Assembly: GCA_020152595.1 (NCBI GenBank)
Contig: JAIGNY010000327.1
Location: 2,135,001-2,199,000, forward strand
Direction: 5' to 3'
Length of the DNA: 64,000 bases
Source: Chiridota heheva
Lineage: Eukaryota; Echinodermata; Holothuroidea; Apodida; Chiridotidae
Position numbers and translations under genes: made by a program
Shown here: one piece after another, positions 35,150-47,275 of the stretch
How the letters are laid out: each line of letters opens with the position of its first letter
Position numbering within the stretch: the stretch's first letter is position 1
Notes under the pieces: generated by a model
Seen by the model: only the letters and a program-made list of their open reading frames with translations
Database searches by the model: none
What the model was told of the DNA's origin: nothing

Positions 35150-35530
35150 AGTCAATTAGCTCAGTTGGTAGAGCGCAAGACTGAAATGCCGGAGGTACCA
35201 GGTTCAAGCCTCGGTCAGGTCTAACTCTATTTTCAACAGCTATGCAGACAGATACGCCGATCATCAAAGCAGAAGTACGTCGTTTGCAGCTCCTGCTCCT
35301 TATTCAGCTGTTGAGAGAAGAGGCATAGGTTAATGGACTTGCCGTCCTTCGGAGCGGACGTTAAGCCCTCGGTCCCGATGGTAGGACAGTCACACCCTAC
35401 TTGGTTCTCTGAACACTTCTCGAAAAGAGCAGGGTGAAAACCCGGTGTTCATCCACTTCTGTCCTGGTCACACGAGACTAGCATCTGCTATACTTTGGGG
35501 TCTATGCTCCATAAAGGAGTCTTGCCGAGT
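35150..35530 (+). repeat. tRNA-headed SINE with Deu-type central domain
   Basis: The head has a pol III A box TAGCTCAGTTGG (35157-35168) and B box GGTTCAAGCC (35201-35210), with GAA at the anticodon place, as in tRNA-Phe. The acceptor arms no longer pair. After a spacer, the body has GCGGACGTTAAGCCCTCGG (35354-35372) and later CTTCTCGAAAAGAGCAGGG (35417-35435) then CCCGGTGTTCATCC. Order and wording resemble the Deu domain of deuterostome SINEs such as fish SINE3, from memory. The 3' end is uncertain and may extend to about 35790. Confidence 0.75.
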
Positions 35531-36567
35531 TCCCATCATGAAGATCACGTACAATGAAGAAGCTTGTTTTGATCCATGAGCTTATAAATGTTCCAACAAG
35601 AAGCTCACGGTGAGTGTAATGTTTAATATCGCTGATGACCCTATTTTTCTCCTCAGACCTTAAGGACCACATGGACCAGTCCTGTACACACTCTCGATCG
35701 GGAGAAAGCCGCAGACTCCTGTTAAGGGATATTTCAAAGTGCATGATCGCCCATACTACTAGATGGCATATTTGCATATTAAAACTGCTCTATAGAAAGC
35801 TAATATTGTGAAACTTCTTCTCTTATCTTTTTATTAGTGCAAATTGCTATTTCAGCAGCAAATTTTAAGAAATCAATTACGAAATATAATTTTGTCTTAG
35901 GAAATAAAATCCTTGTCATTTACAAAACAATCAAAAGAGCTAAAATTCACATAAATATTTGAATGGTTTCATAAAACATTCATGAGAAATACATTTCTCA
36001 AAATGTAGGTCTTAAAATGGCATGAATCAGTTACCATATTCTATATTTCATAATCACACCTTTGCTCAGCTGCTGCAATATATAATAGGTTTCAGCAGTG
36101 CTTGCATTTTTCTCCCTAAACAGCAGAACGTTTTTGAAAGGTATGTGTAAGGGTGAGTGTGTATGTGGGGGAGGGATTAGAAGGGAGGGGGAGACAGGAG
36201 AAGGGGATGAACATGTAAATGGTGAATAATCATACCAGAGGCACAATTGTGAATACTTTTGGGAGACTAGGGGGCTTAGTCCTACAATTTTGGGGGTTTC
36301 ATAGGTAAAAGGTCCAATTTTAATTTCAGTTATCATATTCTATTTTCATCATTATATCATTTGTCCGACCCCATTGTCACTACAATCGAATAAACTCTAG
36401 TAGACCAGACTGTCAACCACTTAACAGATCAAAAGTGTTTTAGGTCCTTATATATATATATATATATCATTGCCTATGTCAGAAAGGTAGTAAAGCAGAA
36501 TTTAGTGAGGGTATAAGAAAGTTTGAGAAAAAATAATTCAAATACTAAAAAAAAAAAAAAAAATGAA
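35531..36567. other. Intergenic, possible SINE tail then AT-rich
   Basis: The first 260 bp may be the rest of the SINE. The remainder shows nothing, apart from a short (TA)n run near 36450-36466 and a GA-rich stretch near 36160-36205. Confidence 0.45.
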
Positions 36568-37222
<655 letters not shown>

Positions 37223-37225
37223 TAT

Positions 37226-37320
37226 TGAGTGGGGAGGAGACAGGAGGGGAGTCAGGAAGGGAGTCAGGAAGGGAGTCAGGGGGGATACAGGAGGGGATAC
37301 AGGAGGGGAGACTGAAGCAG
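37226..37320. repeat. Purine-rich GGGGAGTCAGGA repeats
   Basis: Units of 12-14 bp reading GGGGAGTCAGGAAG or GGGGATACAGGAG, directly after the TA array. The + strand is almost entirely purine, which could favour triplex structures. About seven units. Confidence 0.85.
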
Positions 37321-37329
37321 GAAAGACAG

Positions 37330-39314
37330 GAGAGGGAAAACTTATTGGTGGACACATGAGCATCCTTGTTCCCTGGGTAATGTCTCTCCAGCTCCTCTTC
37401 ATGAATAGGAGAGGAAATAAAGGATCAGTGGTCAAACTAACCTGGACAAATGAACAGCATATTACACTTCATATGTCAGTGCCCCCAACCAATCATGTCA
37501 TCAATACTTTGACTGCTAAACGTTTTGTGTATTTGATGATTTTCATGCTGCAGCTTAATTTACTGTGCATTTCATACACAATACAGCATCTCTTTTATTG
37601 ATGCTTAATTCATTTAAATTCAATGCCCATCTAATATTTTGATTTATTTCTGGAGAGAAAAAGAAGAATTTTTTTTCTCTCTCCATATTTCTCAATTGCT
37701 GCATGTAAGAGAAATCTTTTGTGGAATGGCTGATAAACACAGACAATTAATGCTTTTGGAGAATCAGTTAACATTCATTAAATAAAATCAGTCTCTGATA
37801 ACAAAGAAAGTTCTGACTCACCGAACCATTAAACATTTTCTAATTGTTGTGAAATGTTTTTTCTTTCTATTTACTAAGACTGCATTCAAAGAGAAGCATG
37901 TTTTAGTTGTGTGCATTTGGAGGCAGCTGTGAGTTTATCACTTTGGTACATGAGATGGCAATTAAGAGAGGACAACTGGAAATCCACTAAAATGAATTAC
38001 TGAAAAGCATATGGTCAAAGATTGTGATTTTTCTCTCCAAATGGTTTCAAGCTTTAGAGAATTGTTTAATGATCATAACAGGAAAATTTTAAAATAATTA
38101 ACTAGTAATATAATTACTTTATGCAATAAAATTAATTAATTAATTTTATAATATGGCCAATATACCATTAAATTTAACTTGAATTTATTAGTATTTCACC
38201 TTGGAAATCATAACTATTTTGAATAAAGTTGATAAGTCACATCTTATCCAGTTTTCTGAAGCTTGTGGACTGATCATCTCAATTGGATGAGTAATATAAA
38301 CGAGGATAGTTGGGTATAGCCAAGGACGGTTGGTAGAGCTACTTTATTTAAAAGCTCTTTAAGAGTTTTGATAAACCTCTTCTATTGTTTTAGGAACAAA
38401 GAGTGTATTTGATTGCTTTGTAGAAACAAATTCATTTCTAGAGCCTTTGATCGCACCTTTGTTTTAAAATAGAAAACACAGCTTGAGATGACTGGCTACT
38501 CTCCCTGGATGCAGGATGGCAACAGGAAAGGGGGTCCTAAAAAAACCTGGGGATCTGTGTCCTCCAACTAGGGAAATAGTTAAAAAATATATCTGCCTGG
38601 GAGTGATAAGAAAATTCTGTTTGTCAGTAACATTTTCTTTCCTCCATTTTTTAACCAAATCAAGCAGGTTACAGTCAATCCGCATAGCCGTGAAAGAGCT
38701 TTCAACTCTTAGGAATGTATGCATAGAATTTTGTGCTGTGCATATTGAATGAGCTGAAAACATACCATTTTAAAACTGTGATATCTTAACAACTATAACA
38801 CCTACGTAAACAATATAACTTGCAAATTCCTAATAAAAGATTGATTTCTCGGAAAATAATAACTTTGTTAAGAACAGAAAAAAATGGGTGAATTTACGTG
38901 CGAAAAAAGATTTAACAAAAACGGGAAAATATGGCCTTATGTTTATGAAGCTTTAAAACAATCAAAAATACTTGCAACAGCACAAAAATATCAACAAATA
39001 TATTTGCTGCACAATTTCATTACTTTCCTGCAATTATTATTTTTCAGCTATGATTTGCAGACGGTGTTAATGCAATATAGTATTCAACGTACTGAAAATT
39101 ATGGGCTTACTTTTCCTTTTTTGTTCTGTTATACATGAACAAATACTTGTCACAGCACGAAAATCTCAGAAAGATAAAAAAGTAAGCTTGACGCACAAAT
39201 TCATTACTTTCCTGCATTAATATTTATAGGCCATGTCAGGAGCATGGCAAAATCAAGGCAATTTTGGCTGGTTGCTTGCCAGAGACTAGCACAACACTAA
39301 GTTGTACACAAATA
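37330..39314. other. Intergenic sequence, nothing recognised
   Basis: AT-rich, with a TTAATTAATTAATTTT stretch near 38130. No gene or transposon end supported. Confidence 0.5.
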
Positions 39315-39461
39315 AAATGGTCATCCCAAATGGTCATCCCAAATGGTCATCCCAAATGGTCATCCCAAATGGTCATTCCAAATGGTCATCCCAAATGGTC
39401 ATCCCAAATGGTCATCCCAAATGGTCATCCCAAATGGTCATCCCAAATGGCCATCCCAAAT
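39315..39461. repeat. 13-bp minisatellite, 11 units
   Basis: Eleven copies of AAATGGTCATCCC, almost perfect (one TCATTCC and one CCATCCC variant). It sits 80 bp before the start of minisatellite-bearing element copy B. Confidence 0.95.
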
Positions 39462-39540
39462 GTTATTAATGTTGCTTTCTTTAATAATTCTTTTATATCG
39501 AAGTTGGTTATATTGAGCTCAATCCTGATAATAATAAGCA

Positions 39541-41740
39541 TTTTTGGTTCGCATGCGAAGCATAATGCGAACCTATGTAATGGTGATTTCGTCCATCCAG
39601 CCATCCACAGTTTTTCCTGAGTTTTTCTCAGAAATGTTTAAGTTTTTTGAGAATTCCTCAGAAAATGTAAGTTTCTTGAGATTTCCTCAGAAAAACTTAA
39701 AAGTTTTTTCAGATATTCTTATGGAAGGTTAGAATTTTCTTATAAAATGTTAGTTTTTCAGAGACACTTAAGACAAATTGAAGAATAGTTTCCTTAAGAA
39801 GTCTACAAAACATTTGATATTTCCTTAGAAGATAACTGTAAAATGATATGATTTTCCAATATTCTTTAGCGTCTCTCTCGTAGCACTGGAGATTTAAAAT
39901 CCTTAAAATTCTTCAGAATATTTGGGCACCAACAGTTGTTTTAGGCATGATTATTAAACTCCGCCTGTATTATTGTGGTCATCTGCATAAAGTTGCTACT
40001 GTATATGAACTGACCAGACTTTTTATTTAGTATGCTCAGTCAGGGAGTGTGATAGGATGTGACTGCATATGGACGTAGGGAGGGATACCATGTGGGATAT
40101 GGATGGGGGACATATGATATAAAATACACAATGTGGTATACACCAAGGTCTACATCAGGCATATTAATTTAACTCCACCTTTTTGCTTATTCAACAAGTG
40201 ATTTGCATATCATTATATGAACTGACACTTTCATACATAATATGCTCAATCAGGGACTGTGATAGCTAGGATGGGATTTCTTATGGAGCCTATGAGACAT
40301 CATGTTGGACATGGGGTGGGATGCCATGTTGGACATGGGGTGGGATGCCATGTGGGACATGGAGTGGGATGCCATGTGGGACATGGGGTGGGATGCCATG
40401 TGGGACATGGGGTGGGATGCCATGTGGGACATGGGGTGGGATGCCATGTGGGACATGGGGGGATGCCATGTGGTGGGATGCCATGTGGGACATGGGGTGG
40501 ATGCCATGTGGTGGGATGCCATGTGGGACATGGGGTGGGATGCCATGTGGTGGGATGCCATGTGGGACATGGGGTGGGATGCCATGTGGTGGGATGCCAT
40601 GTGGGACATGGGGTGGGATGCCATGTGGTGGGATGCCATGTGGGACATGGGGTGGGATGCCATGTGGTGGGATGCCATGTGGGACATGGGGTGGGATGCC
40701 ATGTGGGACATAAGGTGGGATGCCATGTGGGACATGGGGTGGGATGCCATGAGGTGGGATGCCATGTGGGACATGGGGTGGGATGCCATGTGAGACATGG
40801 GGTGGAATGCCATGTGGGACATGGGGTGGGATGCCATGTGAGACATGGGGTGGGATGCCATGTGGGACATGGGGTAGGAGGCTATGTGGGACATAGGGTA
40901 GGAGGCCATGAGGACATGGAATGTGATGCCAGGTAGGACATCAAAGTAGGATGTCATTGGGAGGGATACCATGTGAAACATATGGTAGGATCCAATGTAG
41001 GACATAAGGTGGGATGCCATGTGGGACATCAGTGGGAAGCCACTGTTGCGGGACATACAGTGAGATGCCATGGGGACATAGGGAGAGATGCCATGTGGAA
41101 CACATGGAGGGATGCCATGTGGGACATAGGGAGGGATGTCATGTGGTACATATGGTTGGATTAATGTGGGACATACACGTAGGATGGGATCCATAAGGTG
41201 TGATGCCATGTGGCTCATAGGGTGGGATGCCATGTGGCTCATAGGGTGGGATGCCATGTGGCTCATAAGGTGGGATGCCATGTTGCTCATAGGGTGGGAT
41301 GCCATGTGGCTCATAGGGTGGGATGCCATGTGGGACATATGGTGGAATGCCATGTGGGACAATGCATGAAATGGGATGTCATGTGGGACATGGTGGGAAG
41401 TCATTTGGCACATGGGATGGGATCCATGTGGGACATAAAGTGGGATGTCATGTGGGTCATAGGATAGGATGCCATGTAGGTCATATGGTGGAATACCATG
41501 TGGGACAAGGGATGAGATGTCATGGGAGTGAGATGCCATGTGGGAGATATGGTAGAATGCCATGTAGGACAAGGGATGGGATGGGATGTCATGTGGGACA
41601 TGGGGTGTGATGCTAGTTGGTCATGGGATGCCATGTGAAACTTAGTGTGAGATACCATTTTAATAATTGGCTGGGTCATATGATATGGGAGTCAGTTTGC
41701 ATGGGCATGCGAACCATGATGGTATTTACCGTTCTAGTTG
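39541..41740 (+). mobile_element. Minisatellite-bearing element, copy B
   Basis: Second and fuller copy of the element at 13823-15409. GGTTCGCATGC (39546-39556) near its start is the exact reverse complement of GCATGCGAACC (41705-41715) near its end, a short terminal inverted repeat. Unique 5' (about 39619-40290) and 3' (about 41640-41740) parts match copy A, while the minisatellite core is longer here (about 1.35 kb against 0.6 kb without the LINE piece). Non-coding. Confidence 0.8.
40296..41645. repeat. GGGATGCCATGT minisatellite with 39-bp dimers (copy B)
   Basis: The basic unit is 24 bp: GGGATGCCATGTGGGACATG plus GGGT. Between about 40458 and 40690 full units alternate with truncated 15-bp units (GGGATGCCATGTGGT), making a 39-bp higher-order unit repeated about six times. 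From 41200 to 41330 a variant with TGGCTCATAGGGT occurs five times. The 440-codon open frame on the minus strand is produced by the repeat. Confidence 0.95.
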
Positions 41741-42890
41741 AAGTTGAATATATCACTGGACACACTGGCAATATTGTCCCAGGCAAAATATTGAAGGCTT
41801 CCTCATTAATAATACACTGAGTAGTTCTTACCCAAACTTACAGCTGTAAGAAGTGTTCTGCATTCTTTCTTCCTGCTTTTCGGGATGTCCGAGTGAAATC
41901 AATATAGTATGACAAAATCATAAGTTATTTACATCCATTTGTATAACTGGAACAGCTTCTGCAAAGTACAGAGCTAACCTTCAGTTGTCACACATTTGTT
42001 TCCTTGTTTGACATTCCTCAAATATTGTCTTCAATTATTGATTTTCCTTTTACACTAGGTAACTTTAGAACTAGTAAATTTCCTGCTTTCAGCCAAATGT
42101 ATTCAGGGCAGGGTCAGCACCAGGTAATTGATTTGGGACTGAGGGGAGACGGGAAGCTATGTCTCATGGGATGGGCTGGGGTGGGGGAAGGTACTGTACT
42201 ATCGATTAGACAAAGTATGTCACCGGTACAAATGTGTTCTGGGATAAAGTGATCTTGTCAGGGAGGAAAATGACTACCTGTTCCCACCTGGTGAAGTGCT
42301 GAGATACTAGAGGTGGAGGGGAAATGGGAGGGGTGGCGCCGATAAGGGGAGCAGCAAATTAAAATGGAGGAGGGTAATAGACAAAATGGCCCAATTAGGC
42401 AGTAGAGAAAACGATTGCCATTTCTCAAATCTGCTTATAAAGCATAAGATTTCATAAAGAATGGCCAAGTTAATTTGAGGAAACTTGACATATCCCTACC
42501 AAAGTGGCAACATCCAATTTTCCATGACTCCAGACATACAAAAAAAAATTAATACCATGGTAACCACCCTTGTATTTCACATTCTGATACCAAATGGACT
42601 CACTTAAGTGGCATTATCAACAATTTTCAAGATGCTCTTGCTATATCTTTATTGAAGTTCTAACTATAGCGGTTTTCAGGACAGACTTGCTAGACGCACC
42701 AAAACAATGGGGAATAAAAAGTCAGATGGTACCCTATATAGTTTGTGATACAACTTACAAATGAACATTAAGATGAGAAACAACAAGTGAGTAAAAGTGC
42801 ATTATCTTCTACATTCTTTCTTGTCATTTACTCAAATTTAATTACAAAAATCAGGTGATCAGAATAATATTTTGGATTTAGCATTCACTA

Positions 42891-42926
<36 letters not shown>

Positions 42927-43904
42927 AGTTAAATCAGCATATTTTTAACTATATTTTCATACTATATTTCCACTGATGAAACCCTTCACTCTCCTTTCCA
43001 TCACGCTACCATGGCAATGATGCTTAGTGAGGCTGCAGTGCTTTGCACTTAAATCTGAAACACTTCAATGCAAATTAGATCTGACAATGTAATCAAACTC
43101 CCTTAATCAATGAAATATTTAAAAATATTTTTCTGAACTATTAGTTTTACTATTACATCTAATCATATTATTTATAAACACATAGGCCCTACATTGTGCA
43201 TTTTACCCATCACAACATTTTTTCCCTAAATATCTTATCTGAAACTAAAAATACCTGTTTAGAAGAACTTGAAAAAGTACAACTTACAAGTAAAAGTACT
43301 TTATAAAAGAAATCGAACAACACAACAACCCCTCCATGAATTGGGATTGCTTGGTCTTGTGAGATAAAAAGATTCACTCAGAATGCCCCAATGTCCACCT
43401 TGATAATAACAAGATTACAATATAAATGCTGAAAGTGTAAAGTTCGAAATAGAATGCACAGGGCCTTAATCTTATTATGCAGAAGATCTAGAAAGCCTAG
43501 TTCCAACTTCACAAGGAAGGATGGCTGATTGTAACTTTTACATTCATTTTTAGTCTTAGACCTTATTTTCCGTGTAACTCAACATGGTAATTACTGTATA
43601 TTACACTTAACAATAATGAAGAAATTAGGAAATTTGGTGAATAAAGCGTCAGAAGATTTTGACATGTTCTCATAAGCGCAACATCGCGAATTAGCTATGT
43701 ATCGAATTGATGCAATGTCACCTACATGAATGTGGTATTAAAATGTGATAATTTGTGTCAATTAAGTCACGAACATGGCAAATATGAACCAATTTTTGTA
43801 CCCTATAAATTTTAAAACCTAACTTTGATACCAGATTTATCAAAATCTAACGCTTAAATCCAGATAATTCAAAAAATTATATTGAAAATAATCCTTCTGT
43901 CAAA
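41741..43904. other. Intergenic or intronic; poly(A) run
   Basis: No gene recognised. An A run of 33 lies at 42892-42924. If the candidate minus-strand first exon at 43912 is real, this would be its first intron. Confidence 0.5.
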
Positions 43905-43911
43905 CACTTAC

Positions 43912-43930
43912 CTTGCCATCTTTGACGAAT
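43912..43930 (-). other. Candidate first coding exon end, minus strand
   Basis: On the minus strand AAAGATGGCAAG is followed by GTAAGTG. The ATG (43919-43917) has A at -3 and G at +4, a good Kozak context. The donor after GCA-AG (exon end 43912) is near consensus. Only Met-Ala and two bases of a third codon would be coded here, so the protein cannot be identified. Support comes from the adjacent cluster of factor sites. Confidence 0.3.
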
Positions 43931-44050
43931 ATGCATCTCACGTGACCATATTACGCAAATTACGTAACATTGCAAAGCGGTCGGTGTTCCATAAAAGAAT
44001 CAAATTTGCATAATTTTCTTGCTAAGAGAAGCCAGTCACGTGACCTAATT
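43930..44050 (-). promoter_or_regulatory. Cluster of palindromic transcription-factor sites
   Basis: Within about 110 bp there are TCACGTGA (43938-43945), TTACGCAA (43951-43958), TTACGTAA (43960-43967), ATTTGCAT (44004-44011) and GTCACGTGAC (44035-44044). These match E-box/CLEAR (bHLH-zip), C/EBP-like, PAR-bZIP and octamer sites. CpGs are locally dense. No TATA box is evident. It precedes the candidate first exon on the minus strand. Confidence 0.4.
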
Positions 44051-45956
44051 AACAGGGCTCTCCGGACTGACTGGCTAGCAAAATCTATACCATCAAAGTT
44101 TGTTCAAGACAATAAATTATCAGAACTTTGTATACATTTACCTGTTTAATGATAAAAGCAGAAATAGCTTAAGCATTGGGGGAATTGATACACAAGTATT
44201 TACCATTAAAAAACAATTCCAAGGAGATTAAATACAATATTTTGCAGTCTGCAAAATAAGTTCAACAAATCAGTGAAATTAAGCCTCCAGGGGTGAAAGT
44301 GAGATACTTTATTATATTAACCCTAATTTTCTAAGAAATAAAAAACACAAGTTTGGGAATCATACTAAATACTTTATTCCTTCTCGGCTTTAAGTGTGTA
44401 AGAACAAGATTTGTCCTAGAAAATTTCACCTTTTGCCGATGCATCAGAGGAACTCGATAAGGTTTCTTTCTTAATTTAAAAAAATCCAATTTAGCCAATC
44501 TTTGTTACAAAATGAGGGCACTTACATTGCTTCAAATTTTGCTTGGTTTATTGATAAAATTCATTGTCTTCTAGGGGAAAATCCCTGTTTTGAACAACAC
44601 TTTTTGTTTTCTTTCCTTTTGTTTTCCACACTGGTTGAAAGGATGTATTAATGACAATAAGGCTATGGCCATGCAAGCACGAGACGAGATAAGTTTCACA
44701 AAAAGTGTAATAAGCCATAGCTCCTTTAAGAAAGCTTTAGTGACACATAGAGGCATGTTTTTTTTCTTCAAAATAGGCCTAAAGCTAAACACAAAATTGC
44801 AACACTGGAAAAGGGGGAGGGTGAGGGGGTGGGGAAACTAAAAATTTAGGACAGAAACAAGCAAGAAACACTTAAATATATCTCTCATCATGTTCAATTG
44901 TTCCAAAAGGTTTTGTTTGAGATTGTAGTCTGCATGAAAATAGCAACAAATCCCGCCAAATTATATTAGTCTGGGAGAAAGCATTATTTTTAGGATTACA
45001 TGAAGTTAAAAGTATACAAGGTTTCCAAATTTGTTCTAATCAAAGGGGTGGGGGAGGGGGATTCATGTTGTCCCTACCATATGCAAAACAAGAACTAAAT
45101 AGCAGAAAACCTTTTCAAAATGTCCATCCCTCCTCCCCACCCCACTATAAACCCCCAGTCACAAAAAGGTGAAAATATCAATTCATCTAGCCATCCACAA
45201 TATCTAATTACTGATATATTGCTACTGTTTAAATGTACACGCAGGTTACATGTACAACTTTTTAGTTCAGCATCCTTGTGAGGGATATGCATCTTCACTT
45301 CACTGTGACTAACATATGTTTATTTCACAGATCCGGCAATAAATTCACCTCCGGAGATGATCTCTTCTTCACATGTAATATTTTCCATATTTATGCAGTT
45401 GGTGTTTACACAGCTGGCTGCATGCTGTATTTATCATTAGGTTATTGCCAAGGTCACCGCATGATGCATTCCCATCTAGTCTGCCTAACATAAGACTAAA
45501 AAAAGAGAAAGAGAAAAACATAACTTAATTTCAGTCTCCAGGCAAGCACAAAAGTGAAGCAGATATTTGATGAGATTTCTGCTTCAAGCACAATGGAAAC
45601 AATTGTAAACTAAAAATACTATCAGGAATAATATGTCAAGAGCTTTTATGCAAGTGAGAAAAGAGAGCATGTGCGTGTGAGATTGTAAACAAGGTTGTTT
45701 TTTTTGGTGATAATTTTAGATTGTATTTAATGTCAAGGATTTTTTGAGTTAATCAATAACCCCCTTCAGAGGGTGAGGGGTGGGGGAGTATTCCTCTTTG
45801 ACTAAACATTTCAAAACTTCTCACTACAAATTTTTAGCAAATTAAGTCTAAAATTTACTGCCTTTCTTTTTTTCCCCATTTTTAAATTTGCAAACAATCA
45901 GAAAATTTAGGATCAGAATAGTCAGCAGGATTTGGAAGAAAAAAAGGAGAAGTAAT
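44051..45956. other. Intergenic sequence, nothing recognised
   Basis: No coding signal or identifiable repeats apart from G-rich tracts near 44811-44833 and 45044-45060. Confidence 0.5.
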
Positions 45957-47275
45957 AAGCATTCTTTTACTCTGTATGCAGACAACATGAATATTCACTA
46001 TACCAACAAAGACTTTGATTCCCTGATTGATTAGGCTAATTCTTAAATGCCTAAGATTCTTAATTGGTTCAATTATGATAACTTCATCTTAACGCCAAGA
46101 AGTCCGTTACTATGCTCTTTTATGCCCATCATAAAAAGATTCACATTGTTAACAAGGATATCGCTATTGCTAACCAATTCATTTCCTTCTCTACCACTGC
46201 TAAATTTCTTGGTGTAGTCACAGATAATAATTTGTCATGGGTGCCCCGTGTCGCTGCTGTTAGCAGCAAAGTCTCTAAAGCTGTCGGTATAATCAATAAA
46301 CTAAGTAAATTCCTACCAAGCCACATCCTGCTTACTCTATACAATGCTTTAGTTTTTCCCAACTTAAATTACTGCAACATTGTTTGGGGACATGCATATC
46401 CAACTCACATACAAAAGCTCCACATACTACAACTCTTAATGTCCACTCCCAACCATTGTTCTTTATGCATAAAACACTTACAATCTTTGACATTGATACT
46501 TAACTATCAAAAACTTATTTTTGTTTATTGTTCTCTCACTAGCATACTACCTAACATATTTTCAGATTTCTTCACGCTCTCTAATTCTTTACATAGGTAC
46601 TCTACTAGACATAACTTAAATCTTTGTTTACCTTAAAGCTAACTTCCTCACAGATATATGTTCAGCATGTTGGTGATAAAATTTAGAACTCACTTCCCTC
46701 AGATATAAAAAATTATGCTTCCTTGAACTCTTTAAGTCCCATTTAAAGAACTATCTCTTATCTGCTTATAACGACCAGTAGTACTCATTGTCTCCCGGTA
46801 AAATTCCTATTATCTGACCTAAGTATACAAGTTTATTCTAACCCATGCATTACACACTCGTATTGTGCATTTTCTTGAATCCTTAACTGTTTTGTTTTGG
46901 GAGGCAATAAGGGTAGGTTTAGGTGGTATTGAAGGAGAGGGGGTCAGGGAGGGTGGGGTCTAGGGAGGGTGGGGTCTAGGTAGGGTGGGACGAGGGAAGG
47001 TTGGGTGTATAGACATACTGAATTGATTATCTATTGTCTTGTTGTCTTTTATTGTAGCATAAGGGGGTTTTGCACCCATAAGCTTTAGGTAGTTTCTGCA
47101 AAATCTCCTCCGCCACCGTCTTTATATTTGTTAAATCATGTTACTCTCATTTAGTTTAATCAATCAGTATATAATTTACAAGATTTATCTAATTTTACTC
47201 AATGTATATGTATATATATTGAATTTGTAATTGTTTGGTTGGAATAAAGTATTTGAAATGAAAATAAAATGAAAA
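45957..47275 (+). pseudogene. Truncated CR1/Jockey-group LINE
   Basis: 5'-truncated non-LTR element. Translation begins within the reverse-transcriptase palm as SFTLYADNMNIHYTNKDFDS, where the catalytic YADD has become YADN, and is followed by two stops and a frameshift. From 46112 a 174-codon frame gives TAKFLGVVTDNNLSWVPRV, SKAVGIINKLSKFLPSHIL, NLNYCNIVWGHAYPTH and SLHRYSTRHNLNLCLP, the C-terminal region. A non-coding 3' part with a GGGAGGGTGGGGTCTA tandem (about 46935-46990) ends in GAAATGAAAATAAAATG, like CR1-type tails. The element is inactive. Confidence 0.88.

Noticed and set aside
35150-35222. Functional tRNA-Phe gene
   Set aside because: A and B boxes are good, but the acceptor and anticodon stems do not pair and a SINE body follows.
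40250-41572. 440-codon minus-strand frame with repeated SHMASHPM peptides
   Set aside because: Direct translation of the GGGATGCCATGT minisatellite; equally long frames exist on the other strand.
46141-46362. Minus-strand frame over the LINE
   Set aside because: Shadow of the reverse-transcriptase frame on the plus strand.
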